Shown one piece after another: positions 9,777 through 19,705 of a stretch of 64,000 bases of DNA (position 1 is its first letter; every line of letters begins with the position of its first letter). The stretch covers positions 83,786 to 147,785 of the forward strand of contig JALCBY010000008.1 of NCBI GenBank assembly GCA_028066055.1, written 5' to 3'. The position numbers and the translations under genes are program-made. Below the pieces are notes generated by a model, which did no database searches, was not told the origin of the DNA, and saw nothing but the letters and a program-made list of their open reading frames with translations. This stretch comes from Hyphomicrobiaceae bacterium. GTDB taxonomy: Bacteria; Pseudomonadota; Alphaproteobacteria; Rhizobiales; Methyloligellaceae.

Positions 9777-10568
9777 ATGGCAAAAAAAGCACAACAAGCC
9801 TCGCGGCCGCGCGTCGGTCTGTTTGTCACCTGCCTTGTCGACCTCATTCGTCCATCGGTCGGATTCGCCGCCGTGAAGCTGCTTGAGGACGCGGGTTGTG
9901 ACGTTGACGTTCCCGATGCCCAGACCTGCTGCGGACAGCCCGCCTATAACTCCGGCGACAAATCGGATGCGCGCGCACTCGCGCTGAACACGATCGCCGC
10001 CTTTGAGGACTTCGACTATGTCGTCGCACCGTCGGGATCCTGTGCCGGAATGCTCAAGCACCACTATCCCGAACTGCTTGGCGATAACCCTGAAACGGCG
10101 GAGCGGGCCCATGCGTTTTCGAGCCGCGTCTTCGAGCTCGTATCCTTCCTGGTCGACATTCTTGGTGTGGACAGGGTCGAAGCGGATTTTCAGAGTACCG
10201 TCACTTATCACGACAGTTGCGCCGGGCTGCGCGAACTCGGCATCAAGCAGCAACCGCGTAAACTGCTTGCAAGCGTAAACGGCCTGACGCTTACGGAAAT
10301 GGAAGATGCCGAGGTCTGTTGCGGTTTCGGGGGCACCTTCTGCATCAAGTATCCGGATATCTCCAACGCAATCGTGGAGAAAAAGACCGCCAATATCGCG
10401 GCAAGCGGTCCGGAATGCCTTTTGGCCGGCGATCTGGGCTGCCTGATGAACATGGCCGGCAAGATGTCGCGCGAGGGCCGCAAGATCAAAGCGCGCCACG
10501 TCGCCGAGGTGCTCGCAGGTATGACCGACGATCCGGCGATCGGGCAACGCAAAGAGGGCGTCGAGTGA
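9777..10568 (+). CDS. lutA: Lactate utilization protein A (LutA/YkgE), CCG-domain
   Basis: The 263-residue soluble protein has two cysteine-rich CCG domains, TCCGQPAYNSGD (about residue 50) and VCCGFGGTFCIKYP (about residue 180), plus SGSCAGML and DSCAG. These bind an unusual iron-sulfur cluster in LutA/LldE and related heterodisulfide-reductase-like subunits. It is the first gene of a lutABC operon that oxidises L-lactate to pyruvate. No strong ribosome site is seen before the ATG. Its stop overlaps the GTG of lutB. Confidence 0.93.
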   Translation: MAKKAQQASRPRVGLFVTCLVDLIRPSVGFAAVKLLEDAGCDVDVPDAQTCCGQPAYNSGDKSDARALALNTIAAFEDFDYVVAPSGSCAGMLKHHYPELLGDNPETAERAHAFSSRVFELVSFLVDILGVDRVEADFQSTVTYHDSCAGLRELGIKQQPRKLLASVNGLTLTEMEDAEVCCGFGGTFCIKYPDISNAIVEKKTANIAASGPECLLAGDLGCLMNMAGKMSREGRKIKARHVAEVLAGMTDDPAIGQRKEGVE

Positions 10569-11980
10569 AACCGACATCGCGCGCCTTCAAGTCCAACGCC
10601 AGCCGAGCACTGCGTGATGAACCGCTAAAAAGTGCGTTGAGTGGAATCAAGCACGGATTCGTCGCGAACCGGGCCCGTGCGCGCGCCAATCTGCCGGAAT
10701 TCGAAGATCTTCGCGACGAGGCACGCGCCGTCAAGGAGCACGCCCTGGCTCATCTCGACCTGTATCTCGAGGCTTATGAGAAAAAGGTTCAGGAGACGGG
10801 GGGACAGGTCCACTGGGCGGCGTCGGCAGAGGACGCGCGCGCCGCAATCCTTAAGATATGCCGCGACGCAGGCGCCAAGACGGTGACCAAGGGCAAATCC
10901 ATGGTCGGCGAGGAAATCGCCATCAACGCGTATCTTGAGAATGCGGGCATCACGCCGGTCGAGACGGATCTGGGCGAATACCTCATCCAGCTTCGACACG
11001 AGCCCCCGAGCCACATCATCGCGCCGGCGATCCATCTCACCAAGGACCAGGTGGAGGCGGATTTCCGAAAAGCGCACACGGATCTGCCGTCTGCCCGCAC
11101 CCTCGAGGAGCCCGAGCAACTCGTGGCCGAGGCGCGCGCGATCCTGCGCGAGAAATTTCTCGCCGCCGACGTCGGAATTACTGGCGCCAACCTCCTGATT
11201 GCCGAAACGGGCACATCGGTCATCGTCACCAACGAGGGGAACGGCGACCTCACCCAGTGTTTGCCGCGTGTGCACATCGTCATCACATCGATTGAAAAGG
11301 TCGTACCCACGCTTGAGGATGCCGACACGATTCTGCGCGTCCTCGCACGTTCCGCAACCGGTCAGGAGTTCTCGACCTACACCACCTTAACCACCGGGCC
11401 GAAACGTGAAGGCGATCCGGACGGACCCGACGAATACCACGTCGTACTGCTCGACAACGGACGCAGCGAAATGCTGGGCGGCGTGTTCCGCGACATGCTG
11501 CGCTGTATCCGTTGCGGGGCGTGCATGAACCATTGCCCGGTCTATGGCGCAGTTGGCGGACACGCTTACGGCTGGGTTTATCCCGGCCCCATGGGCGCGG
11601 TCCTCACGCCCTCGCTCATCGGTGTCGAAGAGGCCGGTCATCTGCCCAATGCGTCAACATTCTGCGGGCGATGCGAGGCTGTGTGCCCCATGCGCATCCC
11701 TTTGCCCAAGATGATGCGGCATTGGCGCGAACGCGAATTTGAAAACGGCGACACGCCGACGCTCTATAAGCTGGGCCTGAAGCTCTGGGCCTTCGCCGCC
11801 AGGAGACCCGCCATCTACCATCGGCTCACGGGAATCGTTTCACCATTGCTTTCCCGTCTTGGGCGCAAAGGCCGTTTCAGCTCGATGCCGCTCGCCGGGG
11901 GGTGGACGCGTTACCGCGATCTGCCTGCCCCGCAAGGCAAGACGTTTCAGCAGCGCTGGCGTGAACGGGATGGGCAGTGA
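10565..11980 (+). CDS. lutB: Lactate utilization protein B (LutB/LldF), iron-sulfur
   Basis: The protein has 471 residues. The N-terminal LUD-type domain (about 60-290) holds GKSMVGEEIAINAYLE and GITGANLLIAETGTSVIVTN. It is followed by two 4Fe-4S motifs, CIRCGACMNHCPVY and CGRCEAVCPMRIPLP. GTG 10565 overlaps the lutA stop in a GTGA junction, which sets the start; the frame runs on upstream inside lutA without meaning. The subunit passes electrons from lactate oxidation. A lactate permease gene is not seen next to the operon. Confidence 0.94.
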   Translation: MKPTSRAFKSNASRALRDEPLKSALSGIKHGFVANRARARANLPEFEDLRDEARAVKEHALAHLDLYLEAYEKKVQETGGQVHWAASAEDARAAILKICRDAGAKTVTKGKSMVGEEIAINAYLENAGITPVETDLGEYLIQLRHEPPSHIIAPAIHLTKDQVEADFRKAHTDLPSARTLEEPEQLVAEARAILREKFLAADVGITGANLLIAETGTSVIVTNEGNGDLTQCLPRVHIVITSIEKVVPTLEDADTILRVLARSATGQEFSTYTTLTTGPKREGDPDGPDEYHVVLLDNGRSEMLGGVFRDMLRCIRCGACMNHCPVYGAVGGHAYGWVYPGPMGAVLTPSLIGVEEAGHLPNASTFCGRCEAVCPMRIPLPKMMRHWREREFENGDTPTLYKLGLKLWAFAARRPAIYHRLTGIVSPLLSRLGRKGRFSSMPLAGGWTRYRDLPAPQGKTFQQRWRERDGQ

Positions 11981-12660
11981 TGAGCCGCTCGAACGCACGC
12001 AAGAACATATTGAATGCCGTCCGACATTCGCTGGGTGTGACGGACACGGACACGGTGCGCGAGAAAACCGTTGCCAAACGGCTGAAGGCCCACAAGCCAA
12101 ACCTCGTTCCAGAGATAGCGAAGGTCAGCGGCAAGAAGGCCGTGGCGCTGATTAGCGAAAAACTCGAAGGCCAGGGCGCCACCGTGAGCCATGTCGACAA
12201 GCCGGACCAGATACCTGAACGGATCGCTGAGTATCTTCGCGAAAACAACCTGCCGGCAGAGTTCCGCACCGGCGACGACAGCATGCTGTCGCAAATCCCG
12301 TGGAGCAAGGCGTCATCGCTGACGCGCCATACCGGACGGGGTCAAGGCGATGACGCCGTAACAATCAGCCGGGCGGACACGGCCGCGGCGGAGACGGGCA
12401 CGCTGTTTCTGACTTCAGGCGCGGACAATCCGACAACCCTGAATTTCCTGCCGGACACGCATATCGTCGTGATCCGCGCGAAGGATATTCGCGGATCCTA
12501 CGAAGACGCCTGGAATATCCTGAGGAAAGCCTATAAAAAACAGGGCCTTCCACGCACCGTTAACCTTGTTTCCGGCCCCTCTCGTACGGCGGACATCGAG
12601 CAGATTATAGTCATGGGCGCACATGGACCGCGGCGGCTGCACGTGATCATCGTCGGATGA
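11980..12660 (+). CDS. lutC: Lactate utilization protein C (LutC), LUD domain
   Basis: The 226-residue protein has the LUD fold and the conserved SRADTAAAETGTLFLTSG segment near residue 130. It is the third component of the Lut lactate dehydrogenase. ATG 11980 overlaps the lutB stop (ATGA), so the three genes are translationally coupled. A basic N-terminus (RSNARKNILNAVR) is typical of LutC. The family call is firm; the exact catalytic share of LutC is not settled in the family. Confidence 0.93.
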   Translation: MSRSNARKNILNAVRHSLGVTDTDTVREKTVAKRLKAHKPNLVPEIAKVSGKKAVALISEKLEGQGATVSHVDKPDQIPERIAEYLRENNLPAEFRTGDDSMLSQIPWSKASSLTRHTGRGQGDDAVTISRADTAAAETGTLFLTSGADNPTTLNFLPDTHIVVIRAKDIRGSYEDAWNILRKAYKKQGLPRTVNLVSGPSRTADIEQIIVMGAHGPRRLHVIIVG

Positions 12661-12821
12661 GACATTCGCGACGCCCCGTTGCAGCGGAGATGCGTCATCG
12701 TTTCAATCATCTACGCGCGCATTGGCATCCGGCGTGATGCGCCGCAGCGTTGCAGTATGATACAAGACTCAACCCCTTTCACGTGCAATAACACAGGGTG
12801 CCGAGCAGAGGGCAAGACCGC

Positions 12822-14813
12822 GTGGCCATGGCTAAAAAAACCTTTCGCGAGCGATTGATCGACTACCCCCGGTGGGCGAAGCGCGGGTTGCTCATCGGCA
12901 ACGACTTTTTGCTTCTCAGCATCGCGCTGTGGGCTGCTTATTCGCTTCGGTTGGGCGAAGCTTATGTACCCCCGGACGATGTTACCCTTGCTCTCTTCGT
13001 GCTGGCACCGACGGTGGGTGTCATTACGTTTTACATTCGCGGCCTCTACCGTCTGGTCACGCGCTACTTCAGTCAGGAAGCCGCGGGCCGGCTCTATGTC
13101 ACGATCTTTCTGGCCGTCCTGATCTGGACCTTGCTGCTCTACCTCATCGGACTTCCCGGCGTACCTCGTTCGGTGGTGATCATCTATGCGTTTTTCGCCG
13201 CAGCCATGATCAGGATTTCCCGCCAGTTCGCAGGCTGGCTTCTGCAGTCGATACCGAACGTTACACTTGCCAGCATCGATCCGCGTATGAAGGTGCTGAT
13301 TTACGGAGCGGGCGACACGGGCTTGCAACTGTTGCGCTCCCTGCGCGACAGCAGAGACTACCGGCCTATCGCGCTGGTCGACGACAATGCCTCGCTGTGG
13401 GGACAAAGGATCAACAAACTCAAGGTCTATCGACCGAACAAGATCAAGAAACTGATCGAGCGTGATGGGGTCAAGGAGATCTTCCTGGCGATTTCATCCG
13501 CTTCAAGGCAACGCCGTAGCGCCGTCATCCGCTCCCTTGAGGACTTGCCGGTGACCGTCAAGACGCTTCCCGCACTGGAAGATATCGCCTCGGGCAAGGT
13601 GGAAGTTTCCGACCTCAGACCCATCGACGTCGAAGACCTGCTCGGCCGCGATCCGGTTCCGCCGGACGCCAGTCTCCTTGGCAAGCACATAACCGGCAAG
13701 AATGTTCTGATTACCGGCGCCGGGGGGTCGATCGGATCCGAGTTGACGCGTCAGATCATGAAACGCGCGCCAAAAAGACTGATCCTGTTCGATGTTTCCG
13801 AAGTGGCACTCTATGAGATCGAGGATCAGGCGGAACGCCTGCTCAAGCAGGCTTATGCCGAAGCGAAAGAGAATGGCACCGAGATGCCGGACACGGAAAT
13901 CATCGTGGCCCTTGGTTCGGTTCTCGATCGTGAACTCGTGTCGCGAACCATCGAATCTCATGCTGTCGATACGATCTACCACGCCGCAGCCTACAAGCAT
14001 GTACCAATTGTCGAACAAAACCCGTTTACGGGTCTGCAAAACAATACGTTTGGCACGCTCATTGTCTCGCAAGCCGCAATCGACGCGGGCGTGGAGCGCA
14101 TGGTGCTCATTTCGACCGACAAGGCGGTCCGGCCGACAAACGTCATGGGTGCGAGCAAACGATTGGCGGAAATGGTGCTGCAGGCGCTGTCGGCCAAGAA
14201 CCGATCCAAAACCGTATTCACCATGGTCCGGTTCGGAAACGTGCTCGACTCCTCAGGATCGGTCGTGCGCCGATTCAGAAAACAGATCCACGATGGCGGA
14301 CCCGTCACGGTCACCCACCCCGAAATCATCCGCTACTTCATGTCGATCCCGGAAGCCGCAGAGCTTGTTCTGCAGGCCGGCTCGATGGCGGGCGGTGGAG
14401 AAGTCTTCGTGCTTGATATGGGAAGTCCCGTGAAGATTGCCGATCTCGCACGGACGATGATCCATCTCTCCGGGCTGGCGGTGCGGGATGAGGATCATCC
14501 CGACGGAGACATTGCCATCGAATATGTGGGTCTGCGTCAGGGCGAGAAGCTGTATGAAGAACTTCTCATCGGCGAGAACACCACTGGCACCAAACATCCC
14601 CGCATTATGAAGAATTCCGAGCCGTTCCTGAAATGGCCCGCCCTTAAGGCCGAACTTTCGGAGCTTGAACTGTCCATCGACACCTATGATGCGGAAAAGG
14701 TCGAGGCAGTTCTCAAGCGCACAGTCGAAGGCTACACAAACAGTGAGCAGAGCGAGGACGTCGTGCCGGAACAAACCGGTGATTGGGCTCCGGCCTCACG
14801 GCTGATTCACTGA
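12822..14813 (+). CDS. Membrane-bound nucleotide-sugar 4,6-dehydratase (FlaA1/CapD/WbpM family)
   Basis: The protein has 663 residues. Four hydrophobic segments fill the first 150 residues, then comes a small Rossmann-like linker domain, then a short-chain dehydrogenase domain starting at ITGAGGSIGSELTRQ (about residue 297). YHAAAYKHVPIVE and LISTDKAVRPTNVMGASKR mark the active site, with Met where classical SDRs have Tyr, a hallmark of this dehydratase family. It would convert UDP-GlcNAc to the 4-keto-6-deoxy sugar used for surface polysaccharide. The GTG at 12822 lies eight bases after AGAGGG; the ATG two codons on is an alternative. No other polysaccharide gene is adjacent. Confidence 0.92.
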   Translation: MAMAKKTFRERLIDYPRWAKRGLLIGNDFLLLSIALWAAYSLRLGEAYVPPDDVTLALFVLAPTVGVITFYIRGLYRLVTRYFSQEAAGRLYVTIFLAVLIWTLLLYLIGLPGVPRSVVIIYAFFAAAMIRISRQFAGWLLQSIPNVTLASIDPRMKVLIYGAGDTGLQLLRSLRDSRDYRPIALVDDNASLWGQRINKLKVYRPNKIKKLIERDGVKEIFLAISSASRQRRSAVIRSLEDLPVTVKTLPALEDIASGKVEVSDLRPIDVEDLLGRDPVPPDASLLGKHITGKNVLITGAGGSIGSELTRQIMKRAPKRLILFDVSEVALYEIEDQAERLLKQAYAEAKENGTEMPDTEIIVALGSVLDRELVSRTIESHAVDTIYHAAAYKHVPIVEQNPFTGLQNNTFGTLIVSQAAIDAGVERMVLISTDKAVRPTNVMGASKRLAEMVLQALSAKNRSKTVFTMVRFGNVLDSSGSVVRRFRKQIHDGGPVTVTHPEIIRYFMSIPEAAELVLQAGSMAGGGEVFVLDMGSPVKIADLARTMIHLSGLAVRDEDHPDGDIAIEYVGLRQGEKLYEELLIGENTTGTKHPRIMKNSEPFLKWPALKAELSELELSIDTYDAEKVEAVLKRTVEGYTNSEQSEDVVPEQTGDWAPASRLIH

Positions 14814-14960
14814 CACACCCCGGAACGCCGTCAGGTCAAATCGTTGAATTGGTCGCGGTGACAGCACGCGCTTCTCATACTAGCCTCGATGAAACGTTGA
14901 GTTTCGCTGCGGATTCCAGCCGATGCGCGAGAGGCAAGTGCCGACCAAGAAAGCTTACTG

Positions 14961-16412
14961 ATGCGCCCTTCCCTGTTTCTAGTGCTGCTGTTTTCCGCAC
15001 TCGGACTGATTGCGCTCGGCCTTGGTTTTGCATTCGGTTGGGCCATCCTCAACGCACAAGGCCCGGAATTCCTGCAAGGTGCGCTGCTGATCGGCGCTGC
15101 GGGACTCTTTGTATTTCTGATGGCGCTGGTCGGGGTCTGGGCACTCCTGCATTTGCGTATCGTACAGCCGATTGAAGCCCTGACGCGCGAGGTTCAGACC
15201 CTCACCCACGCGCAGAAAATCCGGCAGATCGAACTGCCCGAAGGCCATATGACGGGCGGCCTTGGCGAAACGGTGCAGGAGCTGATCGCAAAGTTTATAG
15301 AAGCGCGCACCGAACGCCAGGAGGCGATAGACGCCGCACTGGAGCGCGGCGACACTTACAAAAGGCGTCTGGAAACCATCCTCCTCGACCTGAGCGAAGG
15401 TGTCATCGTCTGCAATCTGGACAACCGCGTTCTGCTCTACAACCAGGCGGCAATGCGCATCCTCAATCGCCCGGAATCACTCGGGCTCGGACGGCGGCTG
15501 TTCGCCCTGTTCGAACGCGATGAAATATTGAAAGCCTTGGCGGAACTCACCGAGAAACAGCGCGCGGACACCACCCGCAAACTTCGCATCACGAGAACCG
15601 TCGCCTGCAAGAGGGTCGACGGCGGTGAAACCCGCGAAGCTCAACTGGCGCTGATCTGTTCGGACGAGATCGAAACGGAAGGATATGTGCTGACATTCAC
15701 ACCCGATGCAGCAAGCCTCGATGATACGGACAGCACACTGCCGCCGCGTCCCGAGTTTTACGACTTCGATCTGTTCAAGTGTCCTCCCGACCGCGATGTC
15801 CTGGACATTCTGCTCAAGGAAATCCGGTATGTCGTGTTCGACACCGAAACGACGGGCTTGAGCCCATCAAAAGGCGACGAGATTGTTTCCATCGGCGCCA
15901 TCAGGATCGTCAACAACCGGATCGTCAGGGGCGAGGCCTTCGAACAGTTGATTCATCCCGGCAGAAAGATCCCCAAGGCATCGATCCGCTTTCACGGCAT
16001 AACGGATGAGCATGTGAAGGGAAAACCGAAGGCGCATGATGTGTTGCCCCACTTTCATCGCTTCTGCGGGCGTGCGGTGCTTGTGGCCCATAACGCCGCA
16101 TTCGACATGAAGTTTCTGGAATTGAAAGAAAAAGTATCTGGTGTATCATTCGCCAACCCGGTGCTGGACGTGTTGTTGCTCTCCGCATTCTTGTATGATC
16201 ATGCCGAAGACCACTCTCTGGGCGCGACCGCTGAGCGGTTCGGCGTCGATGTGTCGGATCGGCATTCGGCGCTGGGTGACGCCATGACGACCGGCGCAAT
16301 TCTGCTTGCGATGCTGGGCCCGCTGGAGGAACGCGGCGTCGTGACATTGGGCGACGCTCTCAAGGTTTCCAGCAAGCAGGTCAAAATCCGAAAAATGCAG
16401 GCGCGGTTTTAG
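14961..16412 (+). CDS. Membrane-anchored HAMP/PAS-like protein fused to a DEDDh 3'-5' exonuclease
   Basis: The protein has 483 residues. Two transmembrane helices (about 5-27 and 34-58) are followed by a HAMP-like segment starting LRIVQPIEALTREV, a helical linker, and a PAS-like domain (about 130-240, LSEGVIVCNLDNRVLLYNQA). A DnaQ-type exonuclease occupies residues 285-465: VVFDTETTGLSP, HNAAFDMKFLEL and HSALGDA supply the DEDDh residues. The exonuclease is complete and looks active. The architecture suggests a signal-gated nuclease at the inner membrane; that role is inferred. It sits alone between a sugar dehydratase and a TauD-type gene. It is not the replicative epsilon subunit, which is soluble and much shorter. 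Confidence 0.88.
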   Translation: MRPSLFLVLLFSALGLIALGLGFAFGWAILNAQGPEFLQGALLIGAAGLFVFLMALVGVWALLHLRIVQPIEALTREVQTLTHAQKIRQIELPEGHMTGGLGETVQELIAKFIEARTERQEAIDAALERGDTYKRRLETILLDLSEGVIVCNLDNRVLLYNQAAMRILNRPESLGLGRRLFALFERDEILKALAELTEKQRADTTRKLRITRTVACKRVDGGETREAQLALICSDEIETEGYVLTFTPDAASLDDTDSTLPPRPEFYDFDLFKCPPDRDVLDILLKEIRYVVFDTETTGLSPSKGDEIVSIGAIRIVNNRIVRGEAFEQLIHPGRKIPKASIRFHGITDEHVKGKPKAHDVLPHFHRFCGRAVLVAHNAAFDMKFLELKEKVSGVSFANPVLDVLLLSAFLYDHAEDHSLGATAERFGVDVSDRHSALGDAMTTGAILLAMLGPLEERGVVTLGDALKVSSKQVKIRKMQARF

Positions 16413-16421
16413 AAGCTTACC

Positions 16422-17285
16422 TCAGGCCGCGAGCGGTTCCTCGCCAATGACGGTTGTGCGGTGCATGTAACGGTCTGCACTGTAGTCGGCGATTGCATAG
16501 TGCAGTGTGCACCGATTGTCCCAGATAATGAGATCGCGCGGGCGCCAGCGATGGCGATACTGGAATTCGGGCTGGATCGCATGGTCATATAGAAAGCCGA
16601 GCAGCGCATCGCTTTCTTCCGGTGTAAATCCGATCAGATGCGATGTGTTGCCGGGATTGACGAACAAACTCCTGGTTCCCGTCTCCGCGTGAACGCGAAC
16701 GACGGGGTGTTCCGCCATGTTTGCACCTTCAAGATCCTCCTCATCCACCTTCTCATGGCTCCAAGCCGCGTTGCTGGCGCCGGCAAAATGATGCAGGGCG
16801 CGCAACGGAGCAATCATCTCCTTCATGGTGTCTGAGAGTGCCTCGTAGGCGAACGTCATGTTGGTGAAGACCGTGTCCCCCCCGATCGGAGGCACCTCGA
16901 TTCCGTGGAGAATGGACAACATCGCCGGTTTCTTGCGGAACGATACATCGGAATGCCAGTAGGTGCCGGCGCGCCGGCGTCCTTGAACCTCCCCGTCCAC
17001 CACTTTGTTGGAAACGCGATAGATCTGCGGAAAATCCGGATGCAGGTATGGTTTTACCGTGTTCTGGAGATGCTCTGCTTCACCGAACAACGGGCCGAAG
17101 GCGCGCGAAAAACTCACATGCTGCTCCGGCGTCAGCTCCTGATCCCGCAAGACCAGAAGACCGCCAGCCTCATTCACCGCCCGGCGGAGTTTACCAATCA
17201 CGTCTCCGCTTGAAACATCGGACACATCGAGCCCGCAAATCTCCGCACCGATGGCCGGGCAAAGGCGTATCGCTTCAAAGTCCAT
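16422..17285 (-). CDS. TauD/TfdA-family Fe(II)/2-oxoglutarate dioxygenase
   Basis: The 287-residue protein has the HxD iron motif in YWHSDVSF near residue 110, the distal His in CTLHYAIADY, and a downstream Arg (MHRTTV) that binds 2-oxoglutarate. Taurine and aryloxyalkanoate dioxygenases share this layout. The ATG at 17285 follows GGAGAAAC; the frame continues upstream for 80 codons of low-quality sequence that overlaps the trxB promoter region. There are no sulfonate transport genes nearby, so the substrate is unknown. Confidence 0.9.
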   Translation of the reverse strand: MDFEAIRLCPAIGAEICGLDVSDVSSGDVIGKLRRAVNEAGGLLVLRDQELTPEQHVSFSRAFGPLFGEAEHLQNTVKPYLHPDFPQIYRVSNKVVDGEVQGRRRAGTYWHSDVSFRKKPAMLSILHGIEVPPIGGDTVFTNMTFAYEALSDTMKEMIAPLRALHHFAGASNAAWSHEKVDEEDLEGANMAEHPVVRVHAETGTRSLFVNPGNTSHLIGFTPEESDALLGFLYDHAIQPEFQYRHRWRPRDLIIWDNRCTLHYAIADYSADRYMHRTTVIGEEPLAA

Positions 17286-17427
17286 TGTGTGTTTCTCCAC
17301 AGCTACGGGCACAGGAGAAGTCGTGGCACGCGAGTTGTCAATGCGGTTGGCAATCAGGGCTCCAGCTTGCCATTTCCGGTCTCGCATCCTATCTCCGGAA
17401 CGGGCTGAAATCGCCCGAATCTGATAG

Positions 17428-18426
<999 letters not shown>

Positions 18427-18456
18427 CGAGGCGGTCACAACGCACCGGGGGCACCA

Positions 18457-19347
18457 ATGGATTGGGATAAACTCAGGATTTTTCATGAAGCTGCTGAGGC
18501 AGGCAGCTTCACTCATGCGGGCGAAAAGCTCGATATGAGCCAATCTGCCGTGAGCCGACAGGTCAGTGCTCTTGAAAAAGAGCTCAACGTTCCCCTGTTC
18601 AACCGTCACGCGCGCGGACTGATGCTCACCGAACAGGGCGAGATGCTCTATCGCACGGCACATGACGTGTTCCAGAAACTGCGGGCAACCCAGACCCGCC
18701 TGGCGGACTCAAAAACGAAGCCCTTTGGAGATTTCCGCATCACGACAACCGTCGCGCTCGGCTCGTCCTGGCTGGCGCCGCGTATCGGCGAATTCATCGA
18801 ACTCTATCCCGATATACGGGTCGAGCTGATGCTCGAATACGATCAGCTCGATCTGACCATGCGCGAGGCCGATGTCGGTATCTGGCTGAGGCCACCATCC
18901 CAGGGCGATCTCATTCAACGCCGCCTTTTTACGGTTCACCTGCATATCTATGCGTCCAGCGGCTACATCAAGCGGTTTGGTCCGCCGAAAGATCTGGCGG
19001 ATCTCGACAATCATCGCATTCTGACATTCGGCGGGTTTGCTCCGCCTCAGATCCGGGAGATCAACTGGCTCGAAGAGGTGGGACGCGAGGGCGGCGAAAA
19101 ACGCGCGCCGGTCTTGCGGGTCAACAATCTCTATGCGCTGAAGCGTGCCTGCCAGCGCGACCTCGGGCTTGCCATCCTGCCGGACTATATGGCTCGAGAA
19201 GAATCCAATCTGGTACAGGTGCTTACAGATGCGGAATTACCCGCGTTCGAGACCTTTTTTGTCTATCCCGAAGGCGCGCGCGAGTCGAAGCGGGTGAGCG
19301 TGTTCCGTGATTTCATCGTCGCAAAAGCCCGGGAATGGTCGTTCTGA
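18457..19347 (+). CDS. LysR-family regulator, LsrB/VtlR-like
   Basis: The 296-residue regulator has an N-terminal winged helix (KLDMSQSAVSRQVSALEKEL) and a LysR effector domain. Its position directly after trxB and directly before a small RNA gene in the same direction matches Sinorhizobium LsrB and Brucella VtlR. Those regulators are reported to activate AbcR-type sRNA genes. A perfect 9-bp dyad lies 55 bases after the stop codon and upstream of the sRNA, and is the likely binding site. Family membership is certain; orthology to LsrB/VtlR is inferred from context. Confidence 0.9.
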   Translation: MDWDKLRIFHEAAEAGSFTHAGEKLDMSQSAVSRQVSALEKELNVPLFNRHARGLMLTEQGEMLYRTAHDVFQKLRATQTRLADSKTKPFGDFRITTTVALGSSWLAPRIGEFIELYPDIRVELMLEYDQLDLTMREADVGIWLRPPSQGDLIQRRLFTVHLHIYASSGYIKRFGPPKDLADLDNHRILTFGGFAPPQIREINWLEEVGREGGEKRAPVLRVNNLYALKRACQRDLGLAILPDYMAREESNLVQVLTDAELPAFETFFVYPEGARESKRVSVFRDFIVAKAREWSF

Positions 19348-19401
19348 CGGACAAGTCCAAATTGTCGCATCGAGCTTTCTGCTTTATTTTCAGACAATTA
19401 A

Positions 19402-19423
19402 AGCTATGCACCTCTGCATAGCT
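19402..19423 (+). promoter_or_regulatory. Perfect dyad, probable LysR (LsrB/VtlR) binding site
   Basis: AGCTATGCA (19402-19410) and TGCATAGCT (19415-19423) are exact inverted repeats around CCTC. The centre lies about 62 bases before the likely sRNA start, where LysR-type activators bind. It has no T-run, so it is not a terminator for the LysR gene. It does not fit the strict T-N11-A spacing. Confidence 0.65.
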
Positions 19424-19441
19424 GCCATGCGCTCCAGGCAC

Positions 19442-19469
19442 TTGTTGCGGTGCACCCAGCCCTTAATAT
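19442..19469 (+). promoter_or_regulatory. Candidate sigma-70 promoter of the AbcR-like sRNA
   Basis: TTGTTG (19442-19447) and TAATAT (19464-19469) are separated by 16 bases and would start transcription near 19476. The -35 is imperfect, which fits a promoter that needs an activator. Confidence 0.5.
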
Positions 19470-19475
19470 CCGTTT

Positions 19476-19629
19476 AACTGTGATTGTGAATAGAAGGCAT
19501 GTCTTCCTCCCTTAAAGATGCCTTCGGGACCGTCAGGTCTTTTGCAATTGCAAATTTGACGCTCTACCCCCCTGGAGCGGCAAAAAGAAGTGAAGCCGGG
19601 CCACGCCAACTGGTCCGGCTTTTTCTTTT
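19476..19629 (+). ncRNA. AbcR-like (alpha-r15 type) trans-acting small RNA
   Basis: The stretch has no coding frame but a clear sRNA layout. A first hairpin (about 19496-19522, GGCAT/ATGCC) presents CCTCCC in its loop. A second small GACC/GGTC hairpin follows. A third (GCTC/GAGC, 19561-19578) shows a C-run loop. A strong intrinsic terminator ends it. Loop-exposed CUCCC-type anti-Shine-Dalgarno motifs are the hallmark of AbcR RNAs, which repress many ABC-transporter mRNAs in Rhizobiales. The trxB-LysR-sRNA order supports the call. Only one copy is present here, whereas tandem copies are common. The 5' end is approximate. Confidence 0.72.
19594..19629 (+). terminator. Intrinsic terminator of the sRNA
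   Basis: AGCCGGGCC (19594-19602) pairs with GGTCCGGCT (19612-19620), nine pairs with one G-U, followed by TTTTCTTTT. Confidence 0.9.
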
Positions 19630-19705
19630 CTGACACACTTTTCTTGCCTTGGAGAACTGCACAGCGATACTTGCTTCACGCACGTTGAATCGCGGAGTTG
19701 AACCC

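Noticed and set aside
9672..10577. Minus-strand frame over lutA
   Set aside because: It overlaps all of a conserved gene and has no motif.
19402..19423. Dyad read as a terminator of the LysR gene
   Set aside because: No T tract follows, and its position before the sRNA promoter fits an operator better.
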